This document shows positions 36,707-46,097 of a stretch of 64,000 bases of DNA, piece after piece (position 1 is the stretch's first letter; each line of letters begins with the position of its first letter). The notes below the pieces were generated by a model. It was not told the origin of the DNA, did no database searches, and saw nothing but the letters and a program-made list of their open reading frames with translations. Source of the DNA: Arthrobacter agilis. GTDB lineage: Bacteria; Actinomycetota; Actinomycetes; Actinomycetales; Micrococcaceae. Made by a program: the position numbers and the translations under genes. The stretch lies in assembly GCF_006494655.1 (NCBI RefSeq), contig NZ_VHIM01000008.1:124001-188000 (forward strand), read 5' to 3'.

Positions 36707-39532
36707 ATGAGCACCCCCGCGGAGAGATATGCAGCTGCGAAGGCCCGTTCGACGCACTCCCGGACCCAGCTGTCCAGGTTCGAGCAGACAGTCGACTTCG
36801 AGCTCGACCCGTTCCAGACGGAAGCCTGCACGTCGCTCGAGAACGGCAGGGGAGTGCTCGTCGCGGCTCCGACCGGCGCGGGCAAGACGGTTGTCGGTGA
36901 GTTCGCCGTCTTCATGGCACTGCAGCGCGGCCTCAAGGCGTTCTACACCACACCCATCAAGGCCCTCAGCAACCAGAAGTACTCGGAGCTCGCCGCGGTC
37001 CACGGCAGCGAACGGGTCGGTCTGTTGACCGGCGACACGAGCATCAACGCGGACGCAGACGTCATCGTCATGACCACCGAGGTGCTGCGCAACATGCTGT
37101 ACGCGGACTCCGACGCCCTCGACAACCTCGGGTACGTCGTCATGGACGAGGTGCACTACCTCGCCGACCGCTTCCGCGGTGCCGTGTGGGAGGAGGTCAT
37201 CATCCACCTCCCCACCGAGGTGAAGCTCGTGTCGCTCAGTGCGACCGTCTCCAACGCGGAGGAGTTCGGTGCGTGGCTCGACACGGTCCGGGGCGATACG
37301 GACGTCGTCGTGTCCGAACACCGTCCCGTTCCCCTCTGGCAGCACGTCATGGTCGGCCAGAACCTGATCGATCTCTTCGCCGGCGACATCGCGTTCGACG
37401 AGGCCGCACCGGCGGGCGCCGAGGCCGGAGCCCGCGACCAGTACGACGTCAATCCCGAACTGCTCGACCTCGCGAGCAACGAGATCAGACTCAACCAGCG
37501 TGCCAACTGGGGTGCCGGTGGACGTCGCGGCAAGTCGCGGAACGGCGGCCGCGGCGGGCCGCCGCAGCAGACCGTCGTGCGGCGCGCCACGAGACCGCAG
37601 GTGATCAGCGTGCTGGACCGCGCGGATCTGCTCCCCGCGATCACCTTCATCTTCTCCCGCGCCGGGTGCGAGGGCGCCGTGTCCCAGTGCCTGCACGCCG
37701 GGCTCTGGCTGACCACGGAGGACGAGCGGGACGAGATCAGCGCGACGATCGATGCCGCGACGATGGACATCCCACGGGACGACCTCGAGATCCTCGGTTT
37801 CTGGACCTGGCGGGAGGGCCTCATCCGGGGCTTCACGGCCCACCACGCCGGGATGCTGCCCACCTTCAAGGAGATCGTGGAGCGCCTGTTCGCGGCGGGA
37901 CTCGTGAAGGCGGTCTTCGCGACCGAGACGCTCGCTCTCGGTGTGAACATGCCCGCCCGCACCGTCGTCCTCGAGAAGCTCGACAAGTTCAACGGCGAGG
38001 CGCACGTCAACGTGACGGCGGGGGAGTACACGCAGCTGACAGGCAGGGCCGGACGACGGGGTATCGACGTCGAGGGCCACGCCGTCGTGCTCTGGCCGCC
38101 CGGCACGGATCCCGGTGCCGTCGCGGGCCTGGCATCACGCCGGACGTACCCGCTGAACTCGAGTTTCCGCCCCACCTACAACATGAGCATCAACCTCGTG
38201 GGGCAGTTCGGGCAGGCCCGATCGCGGGAGATCCTCGAGACCTCCTTCGCGCAGTTCCAGGCGGACCGCTCCGTCGTCGGGCTCGCGAAGCAGGTGCGCA
38301 GCCGCGAGGAGTCCCTCCGGGGCTACGAGAAGTCGATGACCTGCCACCTCGGCGACTTCCGCGAGTACGCGAATCTGCGGAGGGAGCTCTCCGACCTCGA
38401 GTCGAATGCGTCCCGCGATCGCTCCCGGACCCTTCGGTCCGCGGCAGAGGCATCCCTCGAGTCGTTGCGGCCGGGAGACGTCATCGACGTTCCGGGCGGG
38501 CGGAGCCAGGGATTCGCCGTGGTCCTGGACAGCGACACGTCGCGCGAGCCCCGGCCCACGGTCCTGACGCTCGAGACGCAGATTCGGCGCGTCGGTGTGC
38601 AGGACCTCGACGGACCGGTCCAGGTGCTGTCGAGGATCCGCATCCCGAAGCACTTCAGCGCGCGGAGCCCGAAGGACCGGCGGGACCTCACCTCGTCCCT
38701 CCGCGACGCACTGCGCGACAACCGGCCGCCCCGCAACGGCGCGGACCGGATCGCGGCAGGCTACTCGGCATCCGCCGCCGCGGAGGAGCGGGCCATCACC
38801 GAACTCCGCCGTCGCCTGCGGGCCCACCCCTGCCACGGGTGCAGCGAACGCGAACAGCACGCCCGATGGGCCGAACGATGGTGGAAGCTGCGCCGCGAGA
38901 CTGACAAGCTCGCAGGCCAGATCCGCGGCCGCACCAACACCATCGCCAAGACCTTCGACCGGGTGTCCGAGGTCCTGGCGCACTACGGCTACCTCGAGCG
39001 CCGGGAGGATGCCGTGGTGGTCAGCGCGGCCGGCCAGAAACTGCGCAGGATCTATGGTGAGAAGGACCTCCTGATCGCCCTGTGCATCGAGGCGGGGGCC
39101 TTCACCGAGCTCGACGCCGCCGAGCTCGCGGCGCTCACCACGGTGCTGGTCTACCAGGCCAAGCGCGAGGAGCGTGGAGTGCGGCCGGTGATGCCGAGCA
39201 TCGCCCTGGAGGGCTCCGTCGAGACCATCGTCCGCCAGTGGTCGCAGCTCAACGACGTGGAGGAGCAGCACCGGCTTCCTGTCACGGGGGAGCCGGAACT
39301 CTCCCTCGTCTGGCCGATGTTCAAGTGGGCGCAGGGCCGTTCCCTGCAGGCGGCGCTCAGCGGCACGGAACTCGCGGCAGGAGATTTCGTGCGCTGGACG
39401 AAGCAGGTGATCGATCTCCTCGATCAGCTGGCGAAGGTCCCGGACCTGCCCGCGGGTCTGCAGCAGTCGTGCGTGCGTGCCATCAGGCTGGTTCGCCGGG
39501 GCGTGGTGGCATACTCGAACATCAGTGAATAG
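36707..39532 (+). CDS. helY: Ski2/Mtr4-like DEAD/DEAH RNA helicase HelY
   Basis: 941 residues. Helicase motifs: Q region FELDPFQTEAC, Walker A AAPTGAGKTVVGEF (about 52-65), DEVHYLADRFRG (II), LSATVSNAEEFG (III), ATETLALGVNMPARTVV (V) and QLTGRAGRRGID (VI). A Gly/Arg-rich insert (GAGGRRGKSRNGGRGG, about 265) precedes motif IV. The C-terminal DSHCT-type helical domain ends near the stop. Members act in RNA turnover or processing. It often sits just downstream of tatC in actinobacteria. Confidence 0.92.
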   Translation: MSTPAERYAAAKARSTHSRTQLSRFEQTVDFELDPFQTEACTSLENGRGVLVAAPTGAGKTVVGEFAVFMALQRGLKAFYTTPIKALSNQKYSELAAVHGSERVGLLTGDTSINADADVIVMTTEVLRNMLYADSDALDNLGYVVMDEVHYLADRFRGAVWEEVIIHLPTEVKLVSLSATVSNAEEFGAWLDTVRGDTDVVVSEHRPVPLWQHVMVGQNLIDLFAGDIAFDEAAPAGAEAGARDQYDVNPELLDLASNEIRLNQRANWGAGGRRGKSRNGGRGGPPQQTVVRRATRPQVISVLDRADLLPAITFIFSRAGCEGAVSQCLHAGLWLTTEDERDEISATIDAATMDIPRDDLEILGFWTWREGLIRGFTAHHAGMLPTFKEIVERLFAAGLVKAVFATETLALGVNMPARTVVLEKLDKFNGEAHVNVTAGEYTQLTGRAGRRGIDVEGHAVVLWPPGTDPGAVAGLASRRTYPLNSSFRPTYNMSINLVGQFGQARSREILETSFAQFQADRSVVGLAKQVRSREESLRGYEKSMTCHLGDFREYANLRRELSDLESNASRDRSRTLRSAAEASLESLRPGDVIDVPGGRSQGFAVVLDSDTSREPRPTVLTLETQIRRVGVQDLDGPVQVLSRIRIPKHFSARSPKDRRDLTSSLRDALRDNRPPRNGADRIAAGYSASAAAEERAITELRRRLRAHPCHGCSEREQHARWAERWWKLRRETDKLAGQIRGRTNTIAKTFDRVSEVLAHYGYLERREDAVVVSAAGQKLRRIYGEKDLLIALCIEAGAFTELDAAELAALTTVLVYQAKREERGVRPVMPSIALEGSVETIVRQWSQLNDVEEQHRLPVTGEPELSLVWPMFKWAQGRSLQAALSGTELAAGDFVRWTKQVIDLLDQLAKVPDLPAGLQQSCVRAIRLVRRGVVAYSNISE

Positions 39533-39608
39533 CGGCCGATTCAGGCCTGCCGCACGCCCTCCCAGCACCCCTCCGACCATCCCCTACGGAAAGCCCTCCA
39601 GCATCGCG

Positions 39609-41243
39609 ATGCCCACTCCACAGCGCCCCGTCCTCTACCGCAACGGCTCGGTCTACAGTCCGGCGGATCCCTTCGCGACCGCCATGCTGGTCGACGGCGA
39701 CACCCTTGCCTGGGTCGGCACCGAGCATGCCGCCACGAATCTCGCGGGCCCCGACGTCCGAAGCGTGGATCTCGACGGTGCACTCGTCACCCCCGGGTTC
39801 GTCGACGCACACGCCCACGTGACGGAGACCGGGATAGCGCTCGGCTCGCTCGACCTGACGTCCTGCCGGTCGCTGGGGGACCTCCTGGACGCCGTGGCCG
39901 CGGCGGCCGACGCCGGGGCGACGACGATCCTCGGTTTCGGCTGGGACGAGTCGCAGTGGCCCGGGAAGCGGATCCCGACGGCGGCGGAGCTCGATCGCGC
40001 CAGTCGGGGCGCGCTCGTGTACCTCGTGCGCGCGGACATCCATTCGGCGGTCGTCTCGGGAACCCTGGCGGCGGGACTGGGCCTGGCCGCGGTGGACGGC
40101 TGGACGGACGGCTTCGTGGTGCGCGCCGCACACGTCGCGGCACGCCAGGCCACCCGGCGCCTCGACGCGGAGCAGCGCCGTTCCTATCAGCAGGCCGCCC
40201 TGCTGCACGCCGCGTCGCGCGGATATGTCGCGGTCACCGAGATGGCTGCGCCCCACATCGCGCCACGCGAGGACCTCGAGACGCTGCTCTCGGTCGATGG
40301 ACCCGGCGGGGCACTCCCGCTGCCGGAGGTGATTCCCTACTGGGCCGAGCTGACGTCCACGAGGGCGGAGGTCGGAGCGCTCATGCAGGGATTCGACGGC
40401 AGACTCGCCGGGCTCGCCGGAGATCTCAACGTCGACGGCTCGATCGGCTCCCGCACAGCCGCCCTGCGGGAGCCCTATGCGGACGACCAGGAGTCGCGCG
40501 GCACGCTGTACCTGACCGAGGAGGACGTCGCGGCCCATCTGATGGCCGCGACCGCCGAGACCGTGCAGGCGGGCTTCCACGTCATCGGTGACGCCGGACT
40601 CGACGTCGTGTTGCGGGGCTTGGAGCGAACTGCCCGGGAGTTGGGGATCGAGGAGGTGCGCCGGGCGCGCCACCGGCTGGAGCACGTCGAGATGGCCGAC
40701 GACGCCGCGATCGCAGCGCTCGTGCACTTCGGGGTGGCCGTCAGCGGCCAGCCCGTGTTCGATGCTCTGTGGGGTGTCGAGGGAGGACTGTACGAGCAGC
40801 GGTTGGGGGAGCGGCGCGCGGGGATGAACCGCTTCGCCTCCCTCCTCTCGGCGGGCGTCCTGGTGGCACTCGGGTCGGACAGCCCCGTCACGCCGCTGGA
40901 CCCCTGGGCATCGGTCCGGGCCTGCCTGCAGCACAGCAGCGGGGCGGAGAACATCTCGGCCCGGGCAGCGTTCATCGCCCACACTCGGGCGAGTTGGCGG
41001 TTGTCCGGCGGCAGCCCGATGATGGGTCAGCTGGCTCCGGGGACCCCGGCGTCGTTCGCCGTGTGGCAGGTCGACGAGCTGATGGTGCAGACACCGGACA
41101 ACCGGGTGCAGTCGTGGAGCACCGACCCGCGGGCGGGCACGCCACTGCTCCCCGCGCTCGACACCGAGAACGCTCCGCGATGCCTCCAGACCGTGCACGG
41201 TGGGGTGCAGCTGTTCGCGGCGGAGGGGTTCGCGGCTGCCTGA
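39609..41243 (+). CDS. Amidohydrolase family protein (YtcJ-like)
   Basis: 544 residues from ATG 39609. Composite beta-sandwich at the ends (LYRNGSVYSPADPFATAMLVDG and the C-terminal QVDELMVQTPDNRV) around a metal-dependent TIM barrel: GFVDAHAHVTETG (HxH metal ligands), FHVIGDAGLDVVLRGLE, ARHRLEHVEMADD and ALGSDSPVTPLDPW (final Asp). It resembles the Zn amidohydrolases that cleave N-substituted formamides or cyclic amides; the substrate is not deducible. No signal peptide. The upstream part of the ORF (39477-39608) overlaps helY and is not needed for the fold. Confidence 0.85.
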   Translation: MPTPQRPVLYRNGSVYSPADPFATAMLVDGDTLAWVGTEHAATNLAGPDVRSVDLDGALVTPGFVDAHAHVTETGIALGSLDLTSCRSLGDLLDAVAAAADAGATTILGFGWDESQWPGKRIPTAAELDRASRGALVYLVRADIHSAVVSGTLAAGLGLAAVDGWTDGFVVRAAHVAARQATRRLDAEQRRSYQQAALLHAASRGYVAVTEMAAPHIAPREDLETLLSVDGPGGALPLPEVIPYWAELTSTRAEVGALMQGFDGRLAGLAGDLNVDGSIGSRTAALREPYADDQESRGTLYLTEEDVAAHLMAATAETVQAGFHVIGDAGLDVVLRGLERTARELGIEEVRRARHRLEHVEMADDAAIAALVHFGVAVSGQPVFDALWGVEGGLYEQRLGERRAGMNRFASLLSAGVLVALGSDSPVTPLDPWASVRACLQHSSGAENISARAAFIAHTRASWRLSGGSPMMGQLAPGTPASFAVWQVDELMVQTPDNRVQSWSTDPRAGTPLLPALDTENAPRCLQTVHGGVQLFAAEGFAAA

Positions 41244-41323
41244 GCAGCAGGAGAATCCGGACCGGGTGGAGACCGCGGGGCGACGCCGGACAGGTTAAGT
41301 TCTGTGGGCGAACAAACCACCCG

Positions 41324-41357
41324 CTGACCTGCACCGAAGGGCGTTTGTGCAGGTCAG
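41324..41357. other. Perfect 11-bp inverted repeat after the amidohydrolase gene
   Basis: CTGACCTGCAC (41324-41334) / GTGCAGGTCAG (41347-41357) with a 12-nt loop, 81 bp after the stop. It may terminate the amidohydrolase transcript or be part of a structured RNA. Confidence 0.5.
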
Positions 41358-41364
41358 GGGCCCG

Positions 41365-41392
41365 TTGACACCCACTCCACAGCACGTAAGCT
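41365..41392 (+). promoter_or_regulatory. Consensus-like promoter in a gene-free region
   Basis: A perfect TTGACA (41365-41370), a 16-bp spacer and TAAGCT (41387-41392). No ORF begins downstream for more than 300 bp, which suggests a non-coding transcript or a long leader for the glycosyltransferase gene. Confidence 0.45.
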
Positions 41393-41398
41393 TTTGCC

Positions 41399-41660
41399 CT
41401 ACGGGTTAGAGGAACTCCCGCGGGAGGGAACCTGGCTGGTCTCCACAAGCGCAGCGCATCGGCCTTCTTCAATGGCGCGCGTTGCCCGTCACGGTGGGGC
41501 CGGCACTCACAAGGGCAGGTCCGCGCATCAGTAGAAAACGGTGTCTGCATCCGTGCCGGCACCGGTACGAAGGTGCGTGGACCTGCCTGAGGCCCGTCGG
41601 GGCACGGCCCGGGCGGCCGACGGCCGGACCGCGATCAGGCCCTTCGCCTATACTTGCAAA
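41399..41660 (+). other. Gene-free, highly structured segment; possible non-coding RNA or leader
   Basis: Part of the 479-bp gap 41244-41722. Downstream of the TTGACA promoter it contains a 14-bp stem (41514-41527 with 41574-41587, one G-U pair), an inner GTGCCGGCAC palindrome, and a 7-bp stem (41594-41600 with 41617-41623). I could not match it to RNase P RNA, tmRNA, 4.5S RNA or a riboswitch class. A separate TATACT (41649-41654) is the likely -10 of the following gene. Confidence 0.3.
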
Positions 41661-41722
41661 CTGGCTCCGCGTGCGGGGCAGTCCCTGCGCGATGCGCATT
41701 CCCGATGGAAAGGCCCACCTGC

Positions 41723-42448
41723 GTGCGAGTCGTCACGATCATCCCCACGTACAACGAGATCGAGTCGCTCCCGCTGACCCTGGCGCGGCTGCGCGCGGCT
41801 GTCCCCGCGTCCGATGTCCTGATCGTCGACGACAACAGCCCGGACGGTACCGGGGACCTGGCCGACCGCGCCGCGGCGGCGGATCCTCAGGTGCATGTCC
41901 TCCACCGGACCGGCAAGGAGGGCCTCGGGGCGGCGTACATCGCCGGGTTCCGCTGGGGGCTCGAGCGCGACTACGAGGTGCTCGTGGAGATGGACGCCGA
42001 CGGATCGCACAAACCGGAGCAGCTGCAGAGCCTCCTCGACGCCGTGGACCGTGCGGACCTCGTGATCGGCAGCCGTTGGGTCAGCGGGGGGAGCGTGGTG
42101 AACTGGCCTGCGCACCGGAAGCTCCTGTCCCGAGCCGGCAGCACCTACTCCCGACTCATGCTGGGGCTGCCCGTCCGCGACATCACGGCCGGCTTCCGCG
42201 CCTTCCGCCGATCCACGCTCGAGACGCTGGACCTCTCCGCCGTCGAGTCCGTCGGCTACGGCTTCCAGGTGGACATGACCTTCCGGGTGGCACGCCTCGG
42301 CCTCACGATCGTGGAAGTTCCCATCACGTTCGTGGAGCGCGAACTGGGCGCCTCGAAAATGAGCGGCAACATCGTTCTCGAGGCCATCGCCAATGTCACC
42401 CGCTGGGGACTGTCGGCTCGCTGGAGAACCCTCACCGGCCGTTCCTGA
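41723..42448 (+). CDS. Polyprenol monophosphomannose synthase-like GT2
   Basis: 241 residues from GTG 41723, with GGAAAGG nine bases upstream; ATG 41705 in the same frame lacks a ribosome-binding site. A GT-A fold of the dolichol-phosphate mannose synthase type: [41 protein letters not shown] (the DAD metal motif), [26 protein letters not shown] and [14 protein letters not shown]. It should transfer mannose from GDP-mannose to polyprenyl phosphate for lipoglycan or protein mannosylation. No Lnt domain is fused, unlike mycobacterial Ppm1. A strong bidirectional terminator separates it from rbpA. Confidence 0.88.
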   Translation: MRVVTIIPTYNEIESLPLTLARLRAAVPASDVLIVDDNSPDGTGDLADRAAAADPQVHVLHRTGKEGLGAAYIAGFRWGLERDYEVLVEMDADGSHKPEQLQSLLDAVDRADLVIGSRWVSGGSVVNWPAHRKLLSRAGSTYSRLMLGLPVRDITAGFRAFRRSTLETLDLSAVESVGYGFQVDMTFRVARLGLTIVEVPITFVERELGASKMSGNIVLEAIANVTRWGLSARWRTLTGRS

Positions 42449-42459
42449 CCGCTCTCGAC

Positions 42460-42496
42460 GACAGAAGGCACCCGCCGTCGGCGGGTGCCTTCTGTC
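42460..42496. terminator. Bidirectional terminator between GT2 gene and rbpA
   Basis: Perfect 17-bp stem (42460-42476 with 42480-42496, core ACAGAAGGCACCCGCC) and a 3-nt loop, placed between convergent genes. Confidence 0.85.
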
Positions 42497-42513
42497 ACTG
42501 CGGGCCTCGTAGT

Positions 42514-42861
42514 TCAGGCGGAGCGGCGCTCTCCGCGACGCTCCCGGAGGATCGTCAGGCGATCCTGGAGGATCTGCTCAAGCTCCTCGACGGAACGGCG
42601 CTCGAGGAGCATGTCCCAGTGGGTCCGCACCGGCTTGTCGTTCGAGGTGTCGGGCTTCTCGCCGTCGACGAGGAGCGCTTCCTTACCGGTCTTCGAGACC
42701 CAGGTCGCGGGGATGTCGGCCTCGGACGAGAACGTCACGAAGACCCGCTCGCCGTCCTCGCAGCGGTACTCGACCCGCTGGCGGGGAGCGGGCTCGACGC
42801 CGGATTCGGTTTCCATCGATTGTGCTCCGAGGCGCATGCCGCGCAGGCTGCGATCGCTCAT
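42514..42861 (-). CDS. rbpA: RNA polymerase-binding protein RbpA
   Basis: 115 residues. MSDRSLRGMRLGAQSMETESG at the N-terminus is the RbpA tail, then the core YRCEDGERVFVTFSSEADIPATWVSKTGKEALLVDGE, and the sigma-interaction helix DMLLERRSVEELEQILQDRLTILRERR. The zinc-site Cys pattern is reduced to one Cys, as in many actinobacterial forms. It binds core RNAP and group-1/2 sigma factors and stabilises open complexes. GGAG lies 7-9 bases before the ATG on the minus strand, and a sigma-R-type promoter lies about 100 bp upstream. Confidence 0.95.
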   Translation of the reverse strand: MSDRSLRGMRLGAQSMETESGVEPAPRQRVEYRCEDGERVFVTFSSEADIPATWVSKTGKEALLVDGEKPDTSNDKPVRTHWDMLLERRSVEELEQILQDRLTILRERRGERRSA

Positions 42862-42959
42862 GTTGTTCTCCTTGTCACCGTGACCCTCGACGAACGAGGG
42901 TTTCTTGCCGCTCTTGTGCTGTGCCTCCCGCGACCGGGCGCGGGGGAAGTCGTCTGTAC

Positions 42960-42985
42960 AACACCCAGGGTCGCAGGAATGTTCC
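42960..42985 (-). promoter_or_regulatory. Sigma-R/SigH-type promoter for rbpA
   Basis: On the minus strand, GGAAC (42981-42985), an 18-bp spacer, then GTT (42960-42962). This matches the GGAAY-N18-GTT consensus of thiol-oxidative-stress sigma factors. Streptomyces rbpA is known to be controlled in this way. Confidence 0.6.
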
Positions 42986-43106
42986 TGCAGAGCACCGGGT
43001 AAACACCTAAGTATACAGGTGGCTGCGGAGTGGTTGCGGGCTGGCTGCAGGGTGGTTGCGCAGCCGGCCGCGGGTGGGCGTACCGGCAGGAAACGGCCCG
43101 CTCCCG

Positions 43107-43946
43107 TCACATCCGCGTGAGGACCTGGAGAGTGAAGCGGGCGTCGACCTCGAGCGGCGTGTCTCCTCCATGGTCGAGGTCGACGCCGACACCGGTCGCC
43201 GCCGTGTGCCGCGCCGCCGGACCCATCACGAGCGCCGACCGCGCCAGCGCGAACGGCAGGGACATGGTGTAGTCGATGTCCGTCCGCTCGAGCTCCGTGA
43301 GGCGGCCGTCGAAGGCCGCGAGAACGTCGTCGGCCTTCTGCGGCGGCACGGACAGCAGGGGTCCCACGGCGTCGAGTCCCGCGAGGTGTCCCGGCCGGGG
43401 CGTCACCACGATGATGCAACCGCCCGGCGCGAGTACCCGCACAAACTCCGCGGCGTTACGCGGCGCGAAGATGTTCAGGAGGACATCCACCGTGGCATCG
43501 GCCAGCGGCAGTGGGCGCCAGATGTCCCACACCACGCTGACACCCTCGGGTAGGCGCCGTGCAGCACGTCTCAGGGCGACCTTCGAGACGTCGAGGGCGA
43601 TCGGGAAGAGGTCCGGCAGCTCCGCCGCCAGGCCCGCGAGGTAGTAGCCCGTACCCGCACCGGCGTCGAGGACGAGGCCGCGCTGCGGTGCGTGGCGGAC
43701 GGCCGCGGCGACGACCGCCTCGCGCAGTGGCGCGTACTGACCGGATCCGAGGAACTCCTCGCGGGCCTCGACCATCTCCGGTGTATCGCCGTCGAACGGG
43801 GAGCCCTTACCTGTCAGCAGGTTCACGTAGCCCTGGCGCGCCGCATCGAAGCGATGCCCCCGCCCGCAGGCGAGGTTGCGCCCCTCCAGTCCCAGGGTCG
43901 CCGAGCAGACGGGGCAGGTGAGGGCGGCGCGGGGAAGGGCGGGCAT
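43107..43946 (-). CDS. RlmA-like 23S rRNA (guanine-N1) methyltransferase family protein
   Basis: 279 residues. An N-terminal zinc motif (LTCPVCSATLGL ... LACGRGHRFD) is followed by GYVNLLTGKGSPFDGDTPEMVEAREEFLGSGQY, typical of the RlmA(I)/RlmA(II)/TlrB group. The AdoMet domain has VLDAGAGTGYYLAGL. Members methylate G745 or G748 in helix 35 of 23S rRNA; TlrB-type enzymes give tylosin resistance, but which base is modified cannot be judged here. TAGGAT six bases before the ATG (minus, 43953-43958) gives a leaderless mRNA. Divergent from the S9 peptidase. Confidence 0.85.
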   Translation of the reverse strand: MPALPRAALTCPVCSATLGLEGRNLACGRGHRFDAARQGYVNLLTGKGSPFDGDTPEMVEAREEFLGSGQYAPLREAVVAAAVRHAPQRGLVLDAGAGTGYYLAGLAAELPDLFPIALDVSKVALRRAARRLPEGVSVVWDIWRPLPLADATVDVLLNIFAPRNAAEFVRVLAPGGCIIVVTPRPGHLAGLDAVGPLLSVPPQKADDVLAAFDGRLTELERTDIDYTMSLPFALARSALVMGPAARHTAATGVGVDLDHGGDTPLEVDARFTLQVLTRM

Positions 43947-43952
43947 CGTCCC

Positions 43953-43958
43953 ATCCTA
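43953..43958 (-). promoter_or_regulatory. -10 hexamer, leaderless start of RlmA-like gene
   Basis: TAGGAT on the minus strand, six bases before the ATG at 43946. Confidence 0.45.
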
Positions 43959-43990
43959 GGGATCCCTGGCGATCGTCCCTCCGCCCACCG

Positions 43991-46069
43991 TTGACTCAGG
44001 CCACTGTTTCGGGTCTGATCGGGAGGGTGAAACCAGACCAGATCGAACTCCTGACCACCACGGGCGCACCGACCCTCCATCCGGACGGTTCCCGTCTCGT
44101 CGTCGCCGCCACCCGTCCCGATCTCCGTGCCGACAGCTATGTCGGCCAGCTGTGGGAGCTGACGCTCGACGGCGGACGGCGGCGGCTCACGCGCGGCTTC
44201 CGGGACACCTCGCCCCGCTTCGCGCCCGACGGCAGCCTCCTCGTGTTCCTGCGCGCCGCGCCGGCCGGAAAGCCACAGCTCTTCGCCATGCGTGCCACGG
44301 GCGGGGAGCCGGTCCAGCTCACGGACCAACCCCTCGGCGTCGCCCACTTCGATATCTCGCCGGATTCCTCCACCGTCGTCTTCGCGGCCCGCGTACCCGA
44401 GCACGGGCGGTACGGGACCATCGACGGCGTGGGCCCCGGGCTCGAGGATCCCCGGCTCGTCACCCAGTACAAGTACCGCATGAACGGGCTCGGGTACACG
44501 ACGGACAAAAGGTCGCAGGTCTTCACCGTCGCGATCCCGGATCTCGACGACGAGCCCTTCATCAGCCCGGTGGGCCGTATGAAGGAGACATCCGTCGCGG
44601 GGCCGGGTGAGCTCGAGGAGCAGGGAGCCGTCCCACGCGCCACGCAGGTGACGGCGGCGGACGCCGACCACCTGGAGCCGACCTTCTCCGCCGACGGACA
44701 GCGCATCCTCTTCACGGCGGCGCTGGGCGAGGACGCCGATGTGACGCTGGTCTCCGATATCCACTCGATCGCGCTGGACGGCGGCGGCCACCGACAGCTC
44801 ACGAACCAGGGCGGGACCACGCTGCTCGGTTGCGGGTCACCCCGCCCGAGCACCGACGGAACCTCCGTCTTCTTCCTCGCCTCCGATCTCTCGGCGTCCG
44901 GGCTCGACTTCGTAGCACGCAACACGGCCCTCTACGTGCTGGATCTCCACGACCCGACCACTGTGCGCAGGCTCAGCGACCCCGAGACGGTGGACTTCGG
45001 TGACGTGCAGGACCTCGTGGCGGCCGGACCGGACGCGGTCCTCGCCTTCAACCGGACCCGCGGCGCGGGCGAGCTGCTGAGGATCTCGTCCACGGGGGAG
45101 ACCGAGGTCCTGGTCACGGGCGCCACGGTCGTCACCGGGGCGGACACGGCCGGTGACGCCGTCGTGGTGTCCTACACCGGCCCCTCGACCTCGGGCGACA
45201 TCGCCGTGGTCGAGGATGCCGGGCTCCGGACTCTCTCCGACTTCTCGGCCGGCCTCCGCGCGGAGACCCGCGTCGGGGAGCCCCAGGAGCGCACCTATCC
45301 GGCACCGGACGGCACCCCCGTCCACGGCTGGGTCGTCCTGCCCGAGGGAGAGGGACCGCACCCTGTCCTGCTGGTCATCCACGGTGGGCCCTTCGCACAG
45401 TACGGCTGGGGCTACTTCGACGAGGCCCAGGTGTACGCTGCCGCGGGCTACGCCGTGCTGCTGTGCAATCCCCGTGGCGCCGCCGGGTACGGCCAGGCCC
45501 ACGGGCGGGTCATCAAGGAGGCGATGGGCACGGTGGACCTCGACGACGTGCTGGCCTACCTGGACGGCGCCGTCGCCGAGTTCGACGCCATGGACGGCGA
45601 CCGGCTGGGCGTCATGGGTGGTTCCTACGGCGGCTACCTGACGGCGTGGACCATCGCGCACGACCACCGCTTCCGGGCGGCCATCGTGGAGCGCGGGTAC
45701 CTCGATCCGCCGTCCTTCGTGGGTTCCTCCGACATCGGCTGGTTCTTCTCTGAGGAGTACACCGGCACCGACCCTGCACATGTTCAGGCACAGAACCCGT
45801 TCGCGAAGATCGGCGACGTACGCACGCCGGCCTTCGTGATCCATTCGGAGGAGGATCTGCGCTGCCCCATCGAGCAGGCCCAGCGGTACTACACGGCGCT
45901 CAAGAAGCAGGGCGTCGAGACCGAGCTGCTGGTCTTCCCGGGCGAGACGCACGAGCTCTCACGCTCCGGCTCCCCCTGGCACCGCAGGCAGCGGTTCGAG
46001 CACATCCTGCGCTGGTGGGCGCGGTACCTGCCGACGGCGGCCAACCCGTCGGACCCGTCGGTCCGGTAG
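43991..46069 (+). CDS. S9 family (prolyl oligopeptidase-type) serine peptidase
   Basis: 692 residues if read from TTG 43991. The alternative GTG 44027 starts 12 codons later, but GGGAGG abuts it too closely. An N-terminal beta-propeller of WD40/PD40-like blades (LHPDGSRLVVAA, FAPDGSLLVFLR, ISPDSSTVVFAA, FSADGQRILFTA) precedes an alpha/beta hydrolase domain with nucleophile Ser in VMGGSYGGYLTAW, Asp in IHSEEDLRCPIEQ and His in GETHELSRSG. Such enzymes release dipeptides or acyl groups from short peptides. No signal peptide. Start codon uncertain. Confidence 0.87.
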   Translation: MTQATVSGLIGRVKPDQIELLTTTGAPTLHPDGSRLVVAATRPDLRADSYVGQLWELTLDGGRRRLTRGFRDTSPRFAPDGSLLVFLRAAPAGKPQLFAMRATGGEPVQLTDQPLGVAHFDISPDSSTVVFAARVPEHGRYGTIDGVGPGLEDPRLVTQYKYRMNGLGYTTDKRSQVFTVAIPDLDDEPFISPVGRMKETSVAGPGELEEQGAVPRATQVTAADADHLEPTFSADGQRILFTAALGEDADVTLVSDIHSIALDGGGHRQLTNQGGTTLLGCGSPRPSTDGTSVFFLASDLSASGLDFVARNTALYVLDLHDPTTVRRLSDPETVDFGDVQDLVAAGPDAVLAFNRTRGAGELLRISSTGETEVLVTGATVVTGADTAGDAVVVSYTGPSTSGDIAVVEDAGLRTLSDFSAGLRAETRVGEPQERTYPAPDGTPVHGWVVLPEGEGPHPVLLVIHGGPFAQYGWGYFDEAQVYAAAGYAVLLCNPRGAAGYGQAHGRVIKEAMGTVDLDDVLAYLDGAVAEFDAMDGDRLGVMGGSYGGYLTAWTIAHDHRFRAAIVERGYLDPPSFVGSSDIGWFFSEEYTGTDPAHVQAQNPFAKIGDVRTPAFVIHSEEDLRCPIEQAQRYYTALKKQGVETELLVFPGETHELSRSGSPWHRRQRFEHILRWWARYLPTAANPSDPSVR

Positions 46070-46097
46070 CAGGCGTGCGGCCGGGAGGCGCGGCGGA

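Noticed and set aside
41399-41660. Possible RNase P RNA, 6S RNA or riboswitch because of GAGGAACTCCC and strong stems
   Set aside because: The conserved RNase P core (GAGGAAAGTCC, ACAGAA region) and known riboswitch cores are absent, and no 6S-like central bubble was drawn; kept only as an unnamed candidate.
43020-43075. GGTGGCTGC/GGTTGCG repeats as a regulatory array
   Set aside because: Short, irregular G/T-rich repeats with no constant spacing; no support for function.
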